Shown: positions 42,105 through 51,553, counted from the stretch's first letter. The stretch: DNA of 64,000 nt from Phytopseudomonas flavescens (GCF_900100535.1 NZ_FNDG01000006.1:186001-250000), one strand, 5' to 3'. A program made the numbers and translations. Notes: a model not told the origin generated them from the sequence alone.

Positions 42105-42301
42105 AGACAGGCACCACCTCTGCCCGTGGCCTGTCCTGCAGGCGCGGTAACACGCCCTGCCAATGTCCAAGATGACCCGCCCCGACCATGCGGCTACAAT
42201 GCGCGCCATTCGCTGCGGCCCGTCATGAGCCCATCTCCGCGTGTCGCGGAGTGGCCCTGGTAGTGCGCGCCCCGGCCTCGCAACGCCCGGAAGGAGATCC
42301 C

Positions 42302-43396
42302 ATGGGACAGCGCACACCTCTATACGACCTGCACCTCGCACTCGGTGCGAAGCTGGTCGACTTCGGCGGCTGGGACATGCCGCTGCACTATGGCTCGCAG
42401 GTCGAAGAGCACCATCAGGTGCGCCGCGATTGCGGGGTTTTCGACGTCTCGCACATGACCGTCGTCGATGTACTGGGCGACGGCGCCACGGGCTATCTGC
42501 AGTATCTGTTGGCCAACGATGTGGGGCGCCTGCAGCGTCCGGGCAAGGCCCTGTACAGCGTCATGCTCAATGAGCAGGGGGGGGTGATCGACGACCTGAT
42601 CGTCTATCTCCTGGGTACCGCGAGTGCGCCGAGCTACCGGCTGGTGGTCAATGCCGCCACACGCGACAAGGACTTGGCCTGGATGCGTGCGCAGAGTAGC
42701 GACTTCGCCGTCCAGCTGCGCGAGCGCAGCGACCTGGCGCTGTTGGCCATCCAGGGCCCCAAGGCCCGTGCCAAGACCGCCGAACTGGTGAGCCAGGCCC
42801 GTGCCGCCCTGATCAACGAACTCGAGCCGTTCCAGGGGCTGCCCGACGGCGAGTGGTTTATCGCGCGTACCGGCTACACCGGGGAGGATGGGCTGGAAAT
42901 CATGTTGCCGGACAGCGAGGCGGTGGCTTTTTTCAACGACCTGGTCGGTGCGGGTATTTCGCCGATCGGCCTGGGCGCTCGCGATACCTTGCGCCTGGAA
43001 GCCGGCATGAACCTCTACGGCCAGGACATGGACGAGCAGGTTTCCCCGCTGGCCGCCAACCTGGCCTGGACGGTGGCCTGGGAGCCGGCCGAGCGGCCGT
43101 TCATCGGCCGTGAAGCGTTGCAGCGCCAGCATCAGGATCGTTCATACCCACGCCTGGTGGGGGTGGTGCTCGAAGAACGAGGGGTGCTGCGCGCTCATCA
43201 GGTGGTACGGGTCGAGGGTGTGGGCGAGGGTGAGATAACCAGCGGCAGCTTTTCGCCGACCCTGGGCAAGTCCATCGCCCTGGCCCGTGTGCCGGCCAGC
43301 ACGGGCGACCGTGCCGAAGTGGAAATCCGCGGCAGGTGGTACCCGCTACGGGTCGTGCAGCCGAGTTTCGTAAGGCATGGCAAAGTGTTGATCTGA
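42302..43396 (+). CDS. gcvT: Glycine cleavage system aminomethyltransferase (T protein)
   Basis: This 364-residue enzyme transfers the aminomethyl carbon from lipoyl-GcvH to tetrahydrofolate, releasing ammonia. The start at 42302 is preceded by AAGGAG. Family stretches are LVDFGGWDMPLHYGSQ, HMTVVDVLGDGA, RTGYTGEDGLEIMLP, LGARDTLRLEAGMNLYGQD and ITSGSFSPTLGKSIALARVP. gcvH follows 103 bases downstream, and no gcvP is present in this window. No glycine-riboswitch core was recognised upstream. Confidence 0.96.
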   Translation: MGQRTPLYDLHLALGAKLVDFGGWDMPLHYGSQVEEHHQVRRDCGVFDVSHMTVVDVLGDGATGYLQYLLANDVGRLQRPGKALYSVMLNEQGGVIDDLIVYLLGTASAPSYRLVVNAATRDKDLAWMRAQSSDFAVQLRERSDLALLAIQGPKARAKTAELVSQARAALINELEPFQGLPDGEWFIARTGYTGEDGLEIMLPDSEAVAFFNDLVGAGISPIGLGARDTLRLEAGMNLYGQDMDEQVSPLAANLAWTVAWEPAERPFIGREALQRQHQDRSYPRLVGVVLEERGVLRAHQVVRVEGVGEGEITSGSFSPTLGKSIALARVPASTGDRAEVEIRGRWYPLRVVQPSFVRHGKVLI

Positions 43397-43499
43397 TCAC
43401 GGACGCGCATTCCGTTCCAGCGGCTGGATGCAAGCTGTGCGCACCTGCTAAATTTCCCTGACGGCGCGGTCGCCGTCCTGTCTGATAAGGAACGACAAC

Positions 43500-43883
43500 A
43501 TGAGCTCTATCCCCGCCGATCTGCGCTACGCCACCAGCCACGAATGGGCGCGACTCGAAGCCGACGGCAGTGTCACCGTGGGCATTTCCGATCACGCCCA
43601 GGAAGCGCTGGGCGATGTGGTGTTCATCGAGTTGCCGGAGGTCGGCAAAGTGCTTGACGCTGGCCAGGAAGCGGGTGTGGTGGAATCGGTGAAAGCCGCA
43701 TCCGACATCTATGCACCGGTCGGCGGTGAGGTGATCGCGATCAACGAAACCCTCGCCGACAGCCCGGAAAACGTCAATAACGACCCGTACGGCAGCTGGT
43801 TCTTCAAGCTGCAGCCGAGCGATGTCGGGCAACTGGAAAAATTGCTCGACAGCGCCGGCTACGAGGCCAGCATCGACGGCTGA
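43500..43883 (+). CDS. gcvH: Glycine cleavage system H protein
   Basis: This 127-residue lipoyl carrier shuttles the aminomethyl group between the P and T proteins. The lipoylated Lys lies in [15 protein letters not shown]. Other family stretches are [21 protein letters not shown] and [13 protein letters not shown]. Length and start are typical. A strong terminator follows, so the gcvT-gcvH unit ends here. Confidence 0.97.
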   Translation: MSSIPADLRYATSHEWARLEADGSVTVGISDHAQEALGDVVFIELPEVGKVLDAGQEAGVVESVKAASDIYAPVGGEVIAINETLADSPENVNNDPYGSWFFKLQPSDVGQLEKLLDSAGYEASIDG

Positions 43884-43901
43884 ACCGTCGGCGCTGCATG
43901 G

Positions 43902-43931
43902 AAAAAGCCGGCCCTTGGGCCGGCTTTTTCA
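43902..43931. terminator. Bidirectional rho-independent terminator
   Basis: AAAAAGCCGGCCC, loop TT, GGGCCGGCTTTTT: a GC-rich stem flanked by A and T tracts. It can terminate gcvH on the plus strand and the convergent DUF2388 gene on the minus strand. Confidence 0.88.
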
Positions 43932-44234
43932 TCACTGCTGGGCAGTGAGAATCGCAGTCGCCAGCTCCAGGTCGCTGGCTTGCAGGTCGGGGTTGTCCGT
44001 GCGGATCTTCTGCAGCGCCGCCTCCAGATACGGGCCACGGATCTCGCCATTGCTGGCGATGTAGCTGCTGGCATCATCCTGCGCGGGGATGATCATCTTG
44101 TTGTCCTTGAACGTCAGGTAGGTCGACGCAGTGGTCGCCCCCGACGAGAGGATATCGCGCAGGTTGGCGGAGAACGCCTGAGAGGATGCTGCCAGGAACA
44201 GGCCAGCGAACAGCAACGAACTTAAACGGCGCAT
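43932..44234 (-). CDS. DUF2388 small secreted protein
   Basis: This 100-residue protein begins with a signal peptide (MRRLSSLLFAGLFLAASSQAFSA). The mature part has the DUF2388 look (DILSSGATTASTYLTFKDNKMIIPAQDDASSYIASNGEIRGPYLEAALQ). The family is nearly confined to pseudomonads and its function is unknown. As I recall, PAO1 has such genes beside the gcv cluster, so this marks conserved order right of the island. Confidence 0.82.
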   Translation of the reverse strand: MRRLSSLLFAGLFLAASSQAFSANLRDILSSGATTASTYLTFKDNKMIIPAQDDASSYIASNGEIRGPYLEAALQKIRTDNPDLQASDLELATAILTAQQ

Positions 44235-44354
44235 AGCAGTGACTCCTGTTTATTTTCCCAAAGCTTAGGAGTGTGTTGGCGTGCGACTGGTTCCACGCCA
44301 TTCACGCAGAGCGGCATATGCCTGTCCGGGCTGCCGACAGGCAAGGAGCCGGCC

Positions 44355-44807
44355 CTAGGTCGCTGCTGCGCGTACTTTCAACAGCACGCCGTCCTGGCCA
44401 ATGACCTCGACCACGGAGCCAACCGGCAGATCGGCGCCCTCTACCAGCCACAACGAATCACCGGCCTTGATCTTGCCGCGACCGCCGACGATGGCCTCGT
44501 GCAGCACGAACCGGCGGCTTTGCAGCTCATGGCCCCGGCGGTTCAGGGCGGGCTGTCCGGCGGCTTCGCGGGAGCTGCGCTGGCGTCGCCACCAGAACAC
44601 TGCGGTGAGCACCGAGAGGCAGCCGAACAGAATGAACTGCAACGCCCAGGGGATTCCTGGAGCCAGGTAGGTCAGCACGCCGACGCTGGCCGCCGCCATG
44701 CCGATCCATAGCAGGTAACCGCCCGCCCCGAACACTTCGAGAATCAGCAGCACGGTACCCAGTGCCAGCCAGTCCCAGAACGTCAGATTCTGCAGATAGG
44801 CCAGCAT
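44355..44807 (-). CDS. NfeD-like membrane protein
   Basis: This 150-residue protein has two to three hydrophobic helices (WLALGTVLLILEVFGAGGYLLWIGMAAASVGVL; FILFGCLSVLTAVFWW). A C-terminal OB-fold domain follows (GGRGKIKAGDSLWLVEGADLPVGSVVEVIGQDGVLLKV). This is the short NfeD form that pairs with an SPFH protein. The SPFH gene ends 2 bases upstream, a conserved partnership linked to membrane quality control. Confidence 0.88.
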   Translation of the reverse strand: MLAYLQNLTFWDWLALGTVLLILEVFGAGGYLLWIGMAAASVGVLTYLAPGIPWALQFILFGCLSVLTAVFWWRRQRSSREAAGQPALNRRGHELQSRRFVLHEAIVGGRGKIKAGDSLWLVEGADLPVGSVVEVIGQDGVLLKVRAAAT

Positions 44808-44809
44808 GC

Positions 44810-45733
44810 TCAGGCCTTCCTGTCACTGAACGTGGCCTTGACGATCTCGCCAATGCCTCCGACCGCGCCGATCATCTGGCTGGCTTCCAGCGGCATCAGG
44901 ATGACCTTGTTGTTGTCGGCGCTGGCCAAGCGGCCGAGGGCGTCGATGTATTTCTGGGCGACGAAGTAATTGACCGCCTGCACGTTGCCTGCGGCGATCG
45001 CCGCCGACACCACGCGGGTCGCCTCGGCTTCCGCGGCAGCGGCTCGCTCACGCGCCTCTGCCTCGAGAAATGCCGCCTGCCGTTCGCCCTCGGCTTCGAG
45101 GATCTGCGCCTGTTTCTTGCCCTCGGCAGTCAGAATGGCAGCGGCGCGCAGGCCTTCGGCCTCGAGGATTTGCGCACGCTTGATCCGCTCGGCCTTCATC
45201 TGCCCGGACATGGCGGCCATCAGGTCGGCAGGCGGGCTGATGTCCTTGATCTCGATCCGGGTGATCTTGATGCCCCAGGGCGCGGTGGCCTCGTCGACGG
45301 TCTTCAGCAGCTTTTCGTTGATCGCGTCGCGCTGGCTGAGCATGGCGTCCAGCTCCATGGAGCCGAGCACCGTGCGGATGTTGGTCTGCAGCAGGTTGCG
45401 AATCGCGTGTTCGAGGTCGTTCACCTCATAGGCGGCCTGGGCCGAGTTGATCACCTGAAAGAAGCACACTGCATCGATCTCCACCGTGGCGTTGTCGGCG
45501 GTGATGACTTCCTGGGGCGGTATGTCCAGCACGCTTTCCATGACATTGAGCTTGCGGCCGATGCGATCCATCACCGGGACGATGATGTTGAGGCCCGGTT
45601 TGAGCGTGGTGGTGTAACGACCGAAACGCTCCACCGTCCATTCCGATCCCTGGGGAACGACCTTGAAGCCCATGAAGACGATGGCGAAGGCCAGGCCAAC
45701 GAAGAGGAAGATGACTGCGGTACCGATTTCCAT
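44810..45733 (-). CDS. SPFH/stomatin-like membrane protein (QmcA-type)
   Basis: This 307-residue protein has an N-terminal membrane anchor ([21 protein letters not shown]), the SPFH core ([49 protein letters not shown]) and a long Glu/Ala-rich coiled coil ([28 protein letters not shown]). Such proteins form ring oligomers in the inner membrane and act with NfeD proteins. The NfeD gene is directly downstream. Confidence 0.92.
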   Translation of the reverse strand: MEIGTAVIFLFVGLAFAIVFMGFKVVPQGSEWTVERFGRYTTTLKPGLNIIVPVMDRIGRKLNVMESVLDIPPQEVITADNATVEIDAVCFFQVINSAQAAYEVNDLEHAIRNLLQTNIRTVLGSMELDAMLSQRDAINEKLLKTVDEATAPWGIKITRIEIKDISPPADLMAAMSGQMKAERIKRAQILEAEGLRAAAILTAEGKKQAQILEAEGERQAAFLEAEARERAAAAEAEATRVVSAAIAAGNVQAVNYFVAQKYIDALGRLASADNNKVILMPLEASQMIGAVGGIGEIVKATFSDRKA

Positions 45734-46028
45734 TGGTGTTGATCCTTCTTGGAGTTAAGCGTCCTGACGACGACGTTTGGCGCAGATCGTGCGCAGGTAT
45801 TGGCCGGATATGGGTTTTTCGAATAAAAAAATTATTTTTATAAGTTTATACGATTGTTCATGGGGGACTCTTAATCATTGAGGCCCGATAATACACGCCC
45901 GTTGATTTGCCTTGACTGCATGACCCCATCCACGCCGTAGGGCGAGTCTTGCGTAAATTGCCGCCTCCCATGGGCCTGTTCTTGGCGTCGTGCAGGATGT
46001 ATCCACCGCCGTGATCGCGAGGCCGCCA
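45734..46028. other. AT-rich intergenic region between the SPFH and GlxA-type genes
   Basis: No gene is supported. Bases 45815-45880 are strikingly AT-rich (TTTTTCGAATAAAAAAATTA, then TTTATAAGTTTATACG) and probably contain the promoter of the leftward SPFH-nfeD unit. No specific operator was recognised. Confidence 0.45.
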
Positions 46029-47165
46029 TCATTGCGCCAACCGATTCATGGCGATCGACAGCCGTGTGTCATGCCGGAAACCGGTCTGTCCCTGCGCCGG
46101 GATCTCGTTGGCCCTGTAGCGGATACACGCCTGCCTGCGATAGCCCAGCGGGCTGCAACCCAGTTGCCGCTGGAAGCTGCGGCGCATGCGTTCCTCGTTA
46201 CCGAAGCCAATGGTCTCGGCGATCCGCTTGACCGGCTCCCGGGTGGTTTCCAGCAGCCGACAGGCAGCTTCCAGGCGCAGGGCTTCCACGGTCTGCGCCG
46301 GCGTGCCGCCAGTGGCGGCAGCATAGGCCCGGGCGAAGTGACGAGGGCTCATGCCAAATTTTTCCGCCAGGCGTTCGACCCGCAGGTCGGCGCTGAGGTT
46401 TTCGGCAATCCAGGCGTGCAAGCTTACCAAACGCAGGTCACGGTCTGTACGCAGTGCGTCGCTCTGGGCCTTGAGCGGCGCGCTGAGCTGAGGTTGCTCG
46501 GCGGAGCGACGCAGGAATACCGTGAAGTAGCGCGCCAGTGCCAGGGCTGCATGGGGCCCCAGATCCTCTTCAAGCAGTGCCAGTCCCAGGTCGATGCCCG
46601 CCGACGCGCCGCCACATGTCCACAGGTTGCCATCGTGCAGGTACAGCGCCTCGCTCTCGACCTGCAGCTTCGGATAGCTCCGCTGCAGGGCGTCGGCGAA
46701 TTTCCAGTGGGTGACTACGCGGCGCCCGTCCAGCAATCCTGCCGCTGCCAGGGCGAAAGCCCCGGTGCCTACCGAGCAGAGCCGACGCGCGGTGGGCGCC
46801 CAGCGGTGCAGCCAGGCGATTACCTGCGGGTCGGCCTCCAGGCGTGAGACGCCGGGGCCACCGATGACGATCAGGGTGTCGAAGACGGGGTCCTGTTCTA
46901 TATCGCGAAGTGAGTGGGTGCATACGCCGATCCCGGAAATGGTCTCGATTTCGCCCCCCTCGGGAGAGGCCAGCACCACTCGATAGGGCTGCTTCTCTGC
47001 CAGTTCGCCGCCCAGCACTCGTGGCGCGGCGGCGAATACCTCAAGGGGGCCCGCTGCGTTTAGCAGCAGGGCGCCCGGAAAGGCCAGGACCAGCACCGTG
47101 CGCGACGTGTTGATGGCAGTAAACGAGGGGTCTTTGGCATGGTGGCGGTCAGGGTGCGTCGACAT
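46029..47165 (-). CDS. GlxA-family AraC-type transcriptional regulator
   Basis: This 378-residue regulator has an N-terminal DJ-1/PfpI-like (GATase1) sensor domain (TVLVLAFPGALLLNAAGPLEVFAAA; FDTLIVIGGPGV; LCSVGTGAFALAAAGLLDGRRVVTHW). The nucleophile Cys position is present but catalysis is not expected. A C-terminal AraC domain follows (DLRVERLAEKFGMSPRHFARAYAAATGGTPAQTVEALRLEAA). It is divergent from the sulfonate-type binding protein gene, with 5' ends about 120 bases apart, so it may control that unit. The ligand is unknown. Confidence 0.9.
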   Translation of the reverse strand: MSTHPDRHHAKDPSFTAINTSRTVLVLAFPGALLLNAAGPLEVFAAAPRVLGGELAEKQPYRVVLASPEGGEIETISGIGVCTHSLRDIEQDPVFDTLIVIGGPGVSRLEADPQVIAWLHRWAPTARRLCSVGTGAFALAAAGLLDGRRVVTHWKFADALQRSYPKLQVESEALYLHDGNLWTCGGASAGIDLGLALLEEDLGPHAALALARYFTVFLRRSAEQPQLSAPLKAQSDALRTDRDLRLVSLHAWIAENLSADLRVERLAEKFGMSPRHFARAYAAATGGTPAQTVEALRLEAACRLLETTREPVKRIAETIGFGNEERMRRSFQRQLGCSPLGYRRQACIRYRANEIPAQGQTGFRHDTRLSIAMNRLAQ

Positions 47166-47288
47166 ACTGGGATCAGCCTGGATTCGAGAGCTTCGACGAT
47201 GCACACAAACTTCACCGCTGCCAAGCGCCCGCAGGGCAACCCGATCAACCTGACCTGCGCAGGAAGAGGGCTGCTCGTCCTCTGGCGG

Positions 47289-48335
47289 ATGATTCCGTTG
47301 CGCAAAACAGTCCACGGGGTTGGCAAACTCATTGCCCTGCGTTCGCCTCGCTTACGCAGATTGTCGCGCCTGCTGTTCGGTCTGCTGCTGGGAGCCTCTC
47401 AGGCGTGGAGCGAGCCTGTGCCGCTGCACGGACGGCCTGCCGCAGAACTGGCGTCGACGCTGCTCAGGGCGGGTGATCAGAGTGGCATGACCCAGGCCCT
47501 GCTGGCAGCCTCGGGCGAGGATCGCGAGCTGCCCTATCAGTTGCGCTGGCACCCCTTCGCTGCCGGCCCGGCATTGATGGAGGCGCTCAATGCCGGGGCA
47601 ATCGACATCGGGGTGGTAGGTAACGCACCACCGGTTTTTGCCCAGGCCGGGGGCTTCGAGGTGCGCATCGTGGCCGCTGCCGAGGGCGCGCAGAACAACA
47701 ACGCGCTGCTGCTTCCGGCTGGCTCTGGCATCCGTACTTCGGCCGACCTCAAGGGCAAGCGCATCGCCGTGGCCAAGGGTTCCAGCGCGCACTACCTGCT
47801 GCTCGCGGCCTTGAGCGAGGCCGGCCTGACGATGGCTGACACTCGGGTGAGCTACGTCAGTCCGGTCGACGCGCAGAATGCCTTCGCCAGTGGCCACCTG
47901 GACGCTTGGGCCGTGTGGTACCCCTTCGTTGGCCAGGCCACTTCGCGAGGTGCGCAGCGCCTGCTCGATGGCAGCCGCTGGCCGGAAACCGGATTGAATT
48001 TCACAGTGGCTAGCCAGGCTGCACTGAATGACCCACTCAGGGCCGAGTTGATCGGCGATCTGATCCAGCGTCTGGCCCGCGCCCAGGCCTGGGCCACGGC
48101 CAATCCTGAACCCTGGGCCGAGCATTTGGCTGGCGTGACCCGCCTGCCGCTGGCGCTGGTGCGCGAGATGCTAGCGCATCAGCAACTGCGCTACGTGCCT
48201 CTGGATGACCGGGTCGGTGGGCTGCAGCAGCGGCTGGCGGATGCCTTTTACCAGGCACGCCTGATTCCCCGTCCGCTGCATGCTCTCGAGTCCTTCGACC
48301 AGCGCTACAACAGCCTGCTGCCAGAAAACCACTGA
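47289..48335 (+). CDS. SsuA/TauA-like ABC substrate-binding protein
   Basis: This 348-residue periplasmic protein begins with an Arg-rich signal peptide (PLRKTVHGVGKLIALRSPRLRRLSRLLFGLLLGASQAWS). The mature part matches aliphatic sulfonate/nitrate binding proteins: PYQLRWHPFAAGPALMEALNAGAIDIGVVGNAPPVFAQAGG, ADLKGKRIAVAKGSSAHYLL, and VDAQNAFASGHLDAWAVWYPF. The ATG at 47289 is chosen for the signal peptide, though its ribosome-binding site is weak. No permease or ATPase gene is adjacent, so it must share a distant transporter or be a sensor. It is probably co-transcribed with the next gene. Confidence 0.86.
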   Translation: MIPLRKTVHGVGKLIALRSPRLRRLSRLLFGLLLGASQAWSEPVPLHGRPAAELASTLLRAGDQSGMTQALLAASGEDRELPYQLRWHPFAAGPALMEALNAGAIDIGVVGNAPPVFAQAGGFEVRIVAAAEGAQNNNALLLPAGSGIRTSADLKGKRIAVAKGSSAHYLLLAALSEAGLTMADTRVSYVSPVDAQNAFASGHLDAWAVWYPFVGQATSRGAQRLLDGSRWPETGLNFTVASQAALNDPLRAELIGDLIQRLARAQAWATANPEPWAEHLAGVTRLPLALVREMLAHQQLRYVPLDDRVGGLQQRLADAFYQARLIPRPLHALESFDQRYNSLLPENH

Positions 48336-48394
48336 ATCTGCGCCCGTTCGCCATGCCGTCAGTCGGCAGGATGGCGCTCACCTGGAGAAAAACC

Positions 48395-49513
48395 ATGTCC
48401 TCACTCGATCCCACCACCTTGAGGCGCCGCGCCAACGGTCTGATCGCCGTAGACGCCGAGCGCTCCGCTGGCGGCTATACACTGTTCGCGCCCCAGACCG
48501 CCGATGGCAACGTGTTCCTGATCAATCTGCAAGGTGAATTGGTGCATCGCTGGAAGCTGCCGCATCGCCCAGGGCGTGATGCCGTACTGTTGGGTAACGG
48601 CAATCTCGGCTACAACGGCAACCACCCGGATTCCCCCGAGCTGTTTGCCGGGTGGTCAGTCTGGCACGGCGGCGCTTTCTCCGAAGTGACGCCGGATGGC
48701 GAAGTGGTCTGGCAACATACCGACCTGTCTCATCATCACGACGCCCAGTGGCTGGCCAATGGCAACCTGCTCTACACCACCGCCGAGCCGTTACCTACGG
48801 ACGTTGCTGCGCGCGTGCAGGGTGGCATCCCCGGTAGCGAGGCGCCTGGCGGGATAATCTACGGTGATGTGGTCAAGGAGGTGGATCGCGCCGGCAATCT
48901 GGTCTGGACCTGGCGCAGCTGGGAGCACCTGGCTGCGGAGGACTATCCGCTGCACGACTGCTTCGAACGCTACCACTGGCCGATGACCAACGCGGTGACG
49001 CCTGGGCGCGATGGCAAGCTGATTCTCAGTCTACGCAGCGTGTCTTCGGTGATCGCTGTGGAGCGACCCAGCGGCCGTGTGCTCTGGCGTCTGGGGCACG
49101 ACCTCGTTGCCCAGCAGCACTGTCCGAGCGAGCTGGAAGATGGCCGCGTGTTGATCTTCGACAACGGCATCTCGCGTCCGCATGTGAGCATGCCGCATTC
49201 GCGGGTCATCGAGGTGGACCCGATCAGCCAGCGGATCGAATGGCAATACGCGGACCGCCCCGGCTATGCCTTCTTCAGTCCGTTCATGGGCGGTGCTCAA
49301 CGACTTCACAACGGCAATACGCTGATCACCGAGGCCAACTTCGGCCGGCTGTTCGAGGTGAACCGAGCTGGCGAAGTGGTCTGGGAATACCTCAGCCCGT
49401 ACTTCGCCGCCTATCCGGACGCTGCTTCGCGTGCCTACCTGCCGGGCGAAACCAACGCCATCTTCCGCGCTCACCGCTATCAGGCGAAGGACATTCCCTG
49501 GCTGCGCGACTGA
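48395..49513 (+). CDS. Arylsulfotransferase (ASST)-fold protein
   Basis: This 372-residue beta-propeller protein belongs to the arylsulfotransferase/PQQ-like group. It has repeated NGN-type blades (LLGNGNLGYNGNHPD; WLANGNLLYTTAEPL; LHNGNTLITEANFGRLFEVN) and the characteristic YDVVKEVDRAGNLVWTWRSWEHL-like segment followed by HWPMTNAV. No signal peptide is seen, unlike periplasmic ASST enzymes. GGAG lies 9 bases before the ATG at 48395. Pairing with an SsuA-like binding protein suggests organosulfur metabolism. Sulfotransfer activity is not proven. Confidence 0.82.
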   Translation: MSSLDPTTLRRRANGLIAVDAERSAGGYTLFAPQTADGNVFLINLQGELVHRWKLPHRPGRDAVLLGNGNLGYNGNHPDSPELFAGWSVWHGGAFSEVTPDGEVVWQHTDLSHHHDAQWLANGNLLYTTAEPLPTDVAARVQGGIPGSEAPGGIIYGDVVKEVDRAGNLVWTWRSWEHLAAEDYPLHDCFERYHWPMTNAVTPGRDGKLILSLRSVSSVIAVERPSGRVLWRLGHDLVAQQHCPSELEDGRVLIFDNGISRPHVSMPHSRVIEVDPISQRIEWQYADRPGYAFFSPFMGGAQRLHNGNTLITEANFGRLFEVNRAGEVVWEYLSPYFAAYPDAASRAYLPGETNAIFRAHRYQAKDIPWLRD

Positions 49514-49651
49514 ATGCCGATTAGCCTGATCGTTGATACGGACGACAGCAGCCCGTGAGCACTCACGTTGCTCGGCCGCAGCCCTGTCAGGTCGCCCAGA
49601 CAGCCTTGGCCGGGTCGTTTGCTCTGGCTCGGGCGTGGGTTACCAGTGCGC

Positions 49652-51436
49652 TTAGCGTTGCTCGCTTTGCGGCGTGACGCGCAGAACCTCTTCTACGGTG
49701 GTCTGGCCGGCGGCGATCTTTTGCGCGCCGGACAGCCGCAGGCTACGCATGCCGTCCTTGAAGGCCTGACGGCGTAGCGGGGTGAGGTCGGTGTCGGCGT
49801 TGATCAAGGGTTTGAGGCTGTCGCCCAGCAGCATGATCTCGTACACCCCGGCACGGCCGCGATAACCGGTTTCCCGGCACTCCACGCAGCCCACGGCACG
49901 CTGGGAGCCGGTCGGCAGCGGTGCGTTCCAGGGGCGGGTCAGTTCCTGCCAGTCCGCCTCGTCGAGCTCCAGCGGCGCCTTGCAATGCGGGCACAGCGTG
50001 CGCACCAGGCGCTGGGCCATGACGCCGAGCAGGGTGGCCTTGAGCAGGTAGTGCGGCACGCCCAGTTCGAGCAACCGGGTGATGGCGCTGGGCGCGTCGT
50101 TGGTATGCAGGGTCGACAGGACCAGGTGGCCGGTGAGTGCCGCCTGGATGGCCATCTCGGCGGTTTCCAGGTCGCGGATCTCGCCGACCATGATGATGTC
50201 CGGGTCCTGACGCATCAGCGCGCGCACGCCGCTGGCGAAGGTCAGGTCGATGTTGTGCTGCACCTGCATCTGGTTGAAGGCGCCCTCGATCATCTCGATG
50301 GGGTCTTCGATGGTGCACACGTTCACTTCCTCGGTCGCCAGTTGCTTGAGCGTGGTGTACAGCGTGGTGGTCTTGCCCGAGCCGGTAGGGCCGGTAACCA
50401 GGATGATGCCGTTGGGCTGGCGGGTCATGCTCTCCCAGCGCTTGAGGTCGTCCGGGCTGAAACCCAGTTGGTCGAAGCCGCGCAGCAGCACGTCCGGGTC
50501 GAAGATGCGCATCACCATCTTCTCGCCGAAGGCGGTGGGCAGGGTCGACAGCCGCAGCTCGACCTCGTTGCCGGCAGGCGTCTTGGTTTTCACCCGGCCG
50601 TCCTGGGGCTTGCGTTTTTCGGCGACGTTCATGCGTCCCAGGGTCTTCAGGCGGCTGACGATGGCCATGGTCACCTGGGCGGGGAACTGGTAGACGGTGT
50701 GCAGCACGCCATCGATGCGAAAGCGCACGCTACCCTGTTCTCGACGTGGCTCGATGTGGATGTCGCTGGCACGCTGCTGGAACGCATACTGGAACAGCCA
50801 GTCGACGATGTTCACCACATGGGCGTCGTTGGCGTCCGGTTCCTGGTCCTGAGCGCCGAGGTTGAGCAACTGCTCGAAGTTACCGACGTTGCTGATCCTG
50901 GCATCGCTGTTGGTCGCGCCGCTGACCGAGCGCGCCAGGCGATAGAACTCCACGGTGAAACGCTGGATGTCCGCCGGGTTGGCTACCACACGCTTGATGG
51001 TGCGCTTCAGCACGTGGGTAAGGTTGGCTTCCCAGCCGTGCATGAAGGGCTGGGCGCTGGCGATGGTCACCGATTCGGCGTTCACCGCGACGGCCAGTAT
51101 CTTGTGGCGCTGGGCGAAGGCGTAGGACATCAGCGGCGTGACCGCCGCGGCGTCGATCTTCAGGGGGTCGATGCGCAGGTAGGGCTGTCCTGCCTGCTGG
51201 GCCAGCCATTGCGTCAGGCCTTCCAGGTCGAGTTTGCGGCCCGCTCGCGTCAGGTCGTCGAGTTGCTGGGCTGCCAGGAACTCCAGCGGATGAAGGTCGT
51301 TGCTGGCACCGTTGCGGCGGATCGCCAGGCATTGCTCGGCGCTCTCCTGAGCGATTCGCCCCTGAGCGACCAGTTCGCGCAACAGCTCGTTGAGATCGAG
51401 CAGGCGGTCGGGGGCGGTGGGGGTGAGGCTGGGCAT
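49652..51436 (-). CDS. GspE/PilB-type secretion ATPase, stand-alone
   Basis: This 594-residue AAA+ secretion ATPase has an N-terminal GspE_N/MshEN domain (QPYLRIDPLKIDAAAVTPLMSYAFAQRHKILAVAV). Walker A is VTGPTGSGKTTTLYTTL, the Asp box TIEDPIE, Walker B DPDIIMVGEIRDLETAE and the His box GHLVLSTLHTNDAPSAITRL. A CxxC...CxxC zinc motif follows (LCPHCKAPLELDE...GCVECRETGYRGR). GAGGAG precedes the ATG at 51436. No other type II secretion or pilus gene is nearby, as for PA5210 in PAO1 as I recall, so its machine is encoded elsewhere or unknown. Confidence 0.93.
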   Translation of the reverse strand: MPSLTPTAPDRLLDLNELLRELVAQGRIAQESAEQCLAIRRNGASNDLHPLEFLAAQQLDDLTRAGRKLDLEGLTQWLAQQAGQPYLRIDPLKIDAAAVTPLMSYAFAQRHKILAVAVNAESVTIASAQPFMHGWEANLTHVLKRTIKRVVANPADIQRFTVEFYRLARSVSGATNSDARISNVGNFEQLLNLGAQDQEPDANDAHVVNIVDWLFQYAFQQRASDIHIEPRREQGSVRFRIDGVLHTVYQFPAQVTMAIVSRLKTLGRMNVAEKRKPQDGRVKTKTPAGNEVELRLSTLPTAFGEKMVMRIFDPDVLLRGFDQLGFSPDDLKRWESMTRQPNGIILVTGPTGSGKTTTLYTTLKQLATEEVNVCTIEDPIEMIEGAFNQMQVQHNIDLTFASGVRALMRQDPDIIMVGEIRDLETAEMAIQAALTGHLVLSTLHTNDAPSAITRLLELGVPHYLLKATLLGVMAQRLVRTLCPHCKAPLELDEADWQELTRPWNAPLPTGSQRAVGCVECRETGYRGRAGVYEIMLLGDSLKPLINADTDLTPLRRQAFKDGMRSLRLSGAQKIAAGQTTVEEVLRVTPQSEQR

Positions 51437-51553
51437 GCGGGCTCCTCGAGTGTCCGGTGTGCCGCCAGCATGCCGGAAAGCGTGAATGGCGCGAAGGTCA
51501 CGGCGCAATTTAGGAGCATCCGCTGCAGAGTGCCAGCGCCCGAGGTGAGGGGG

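Noticed and set aside
42120..42301. Glycine riboswitch before gcvT
   Set aside because: No conserved glycine-aptamer core or tandem aptamer pattern was recognisable in the leader.
49554..49567. Short palindrome CGTGAGCACTCACG between the ASST-fold and GspE genes as a terminator
   Set aside because: A 6-base stem with a 2-base loop and no T tract is too weak to call a terminator.
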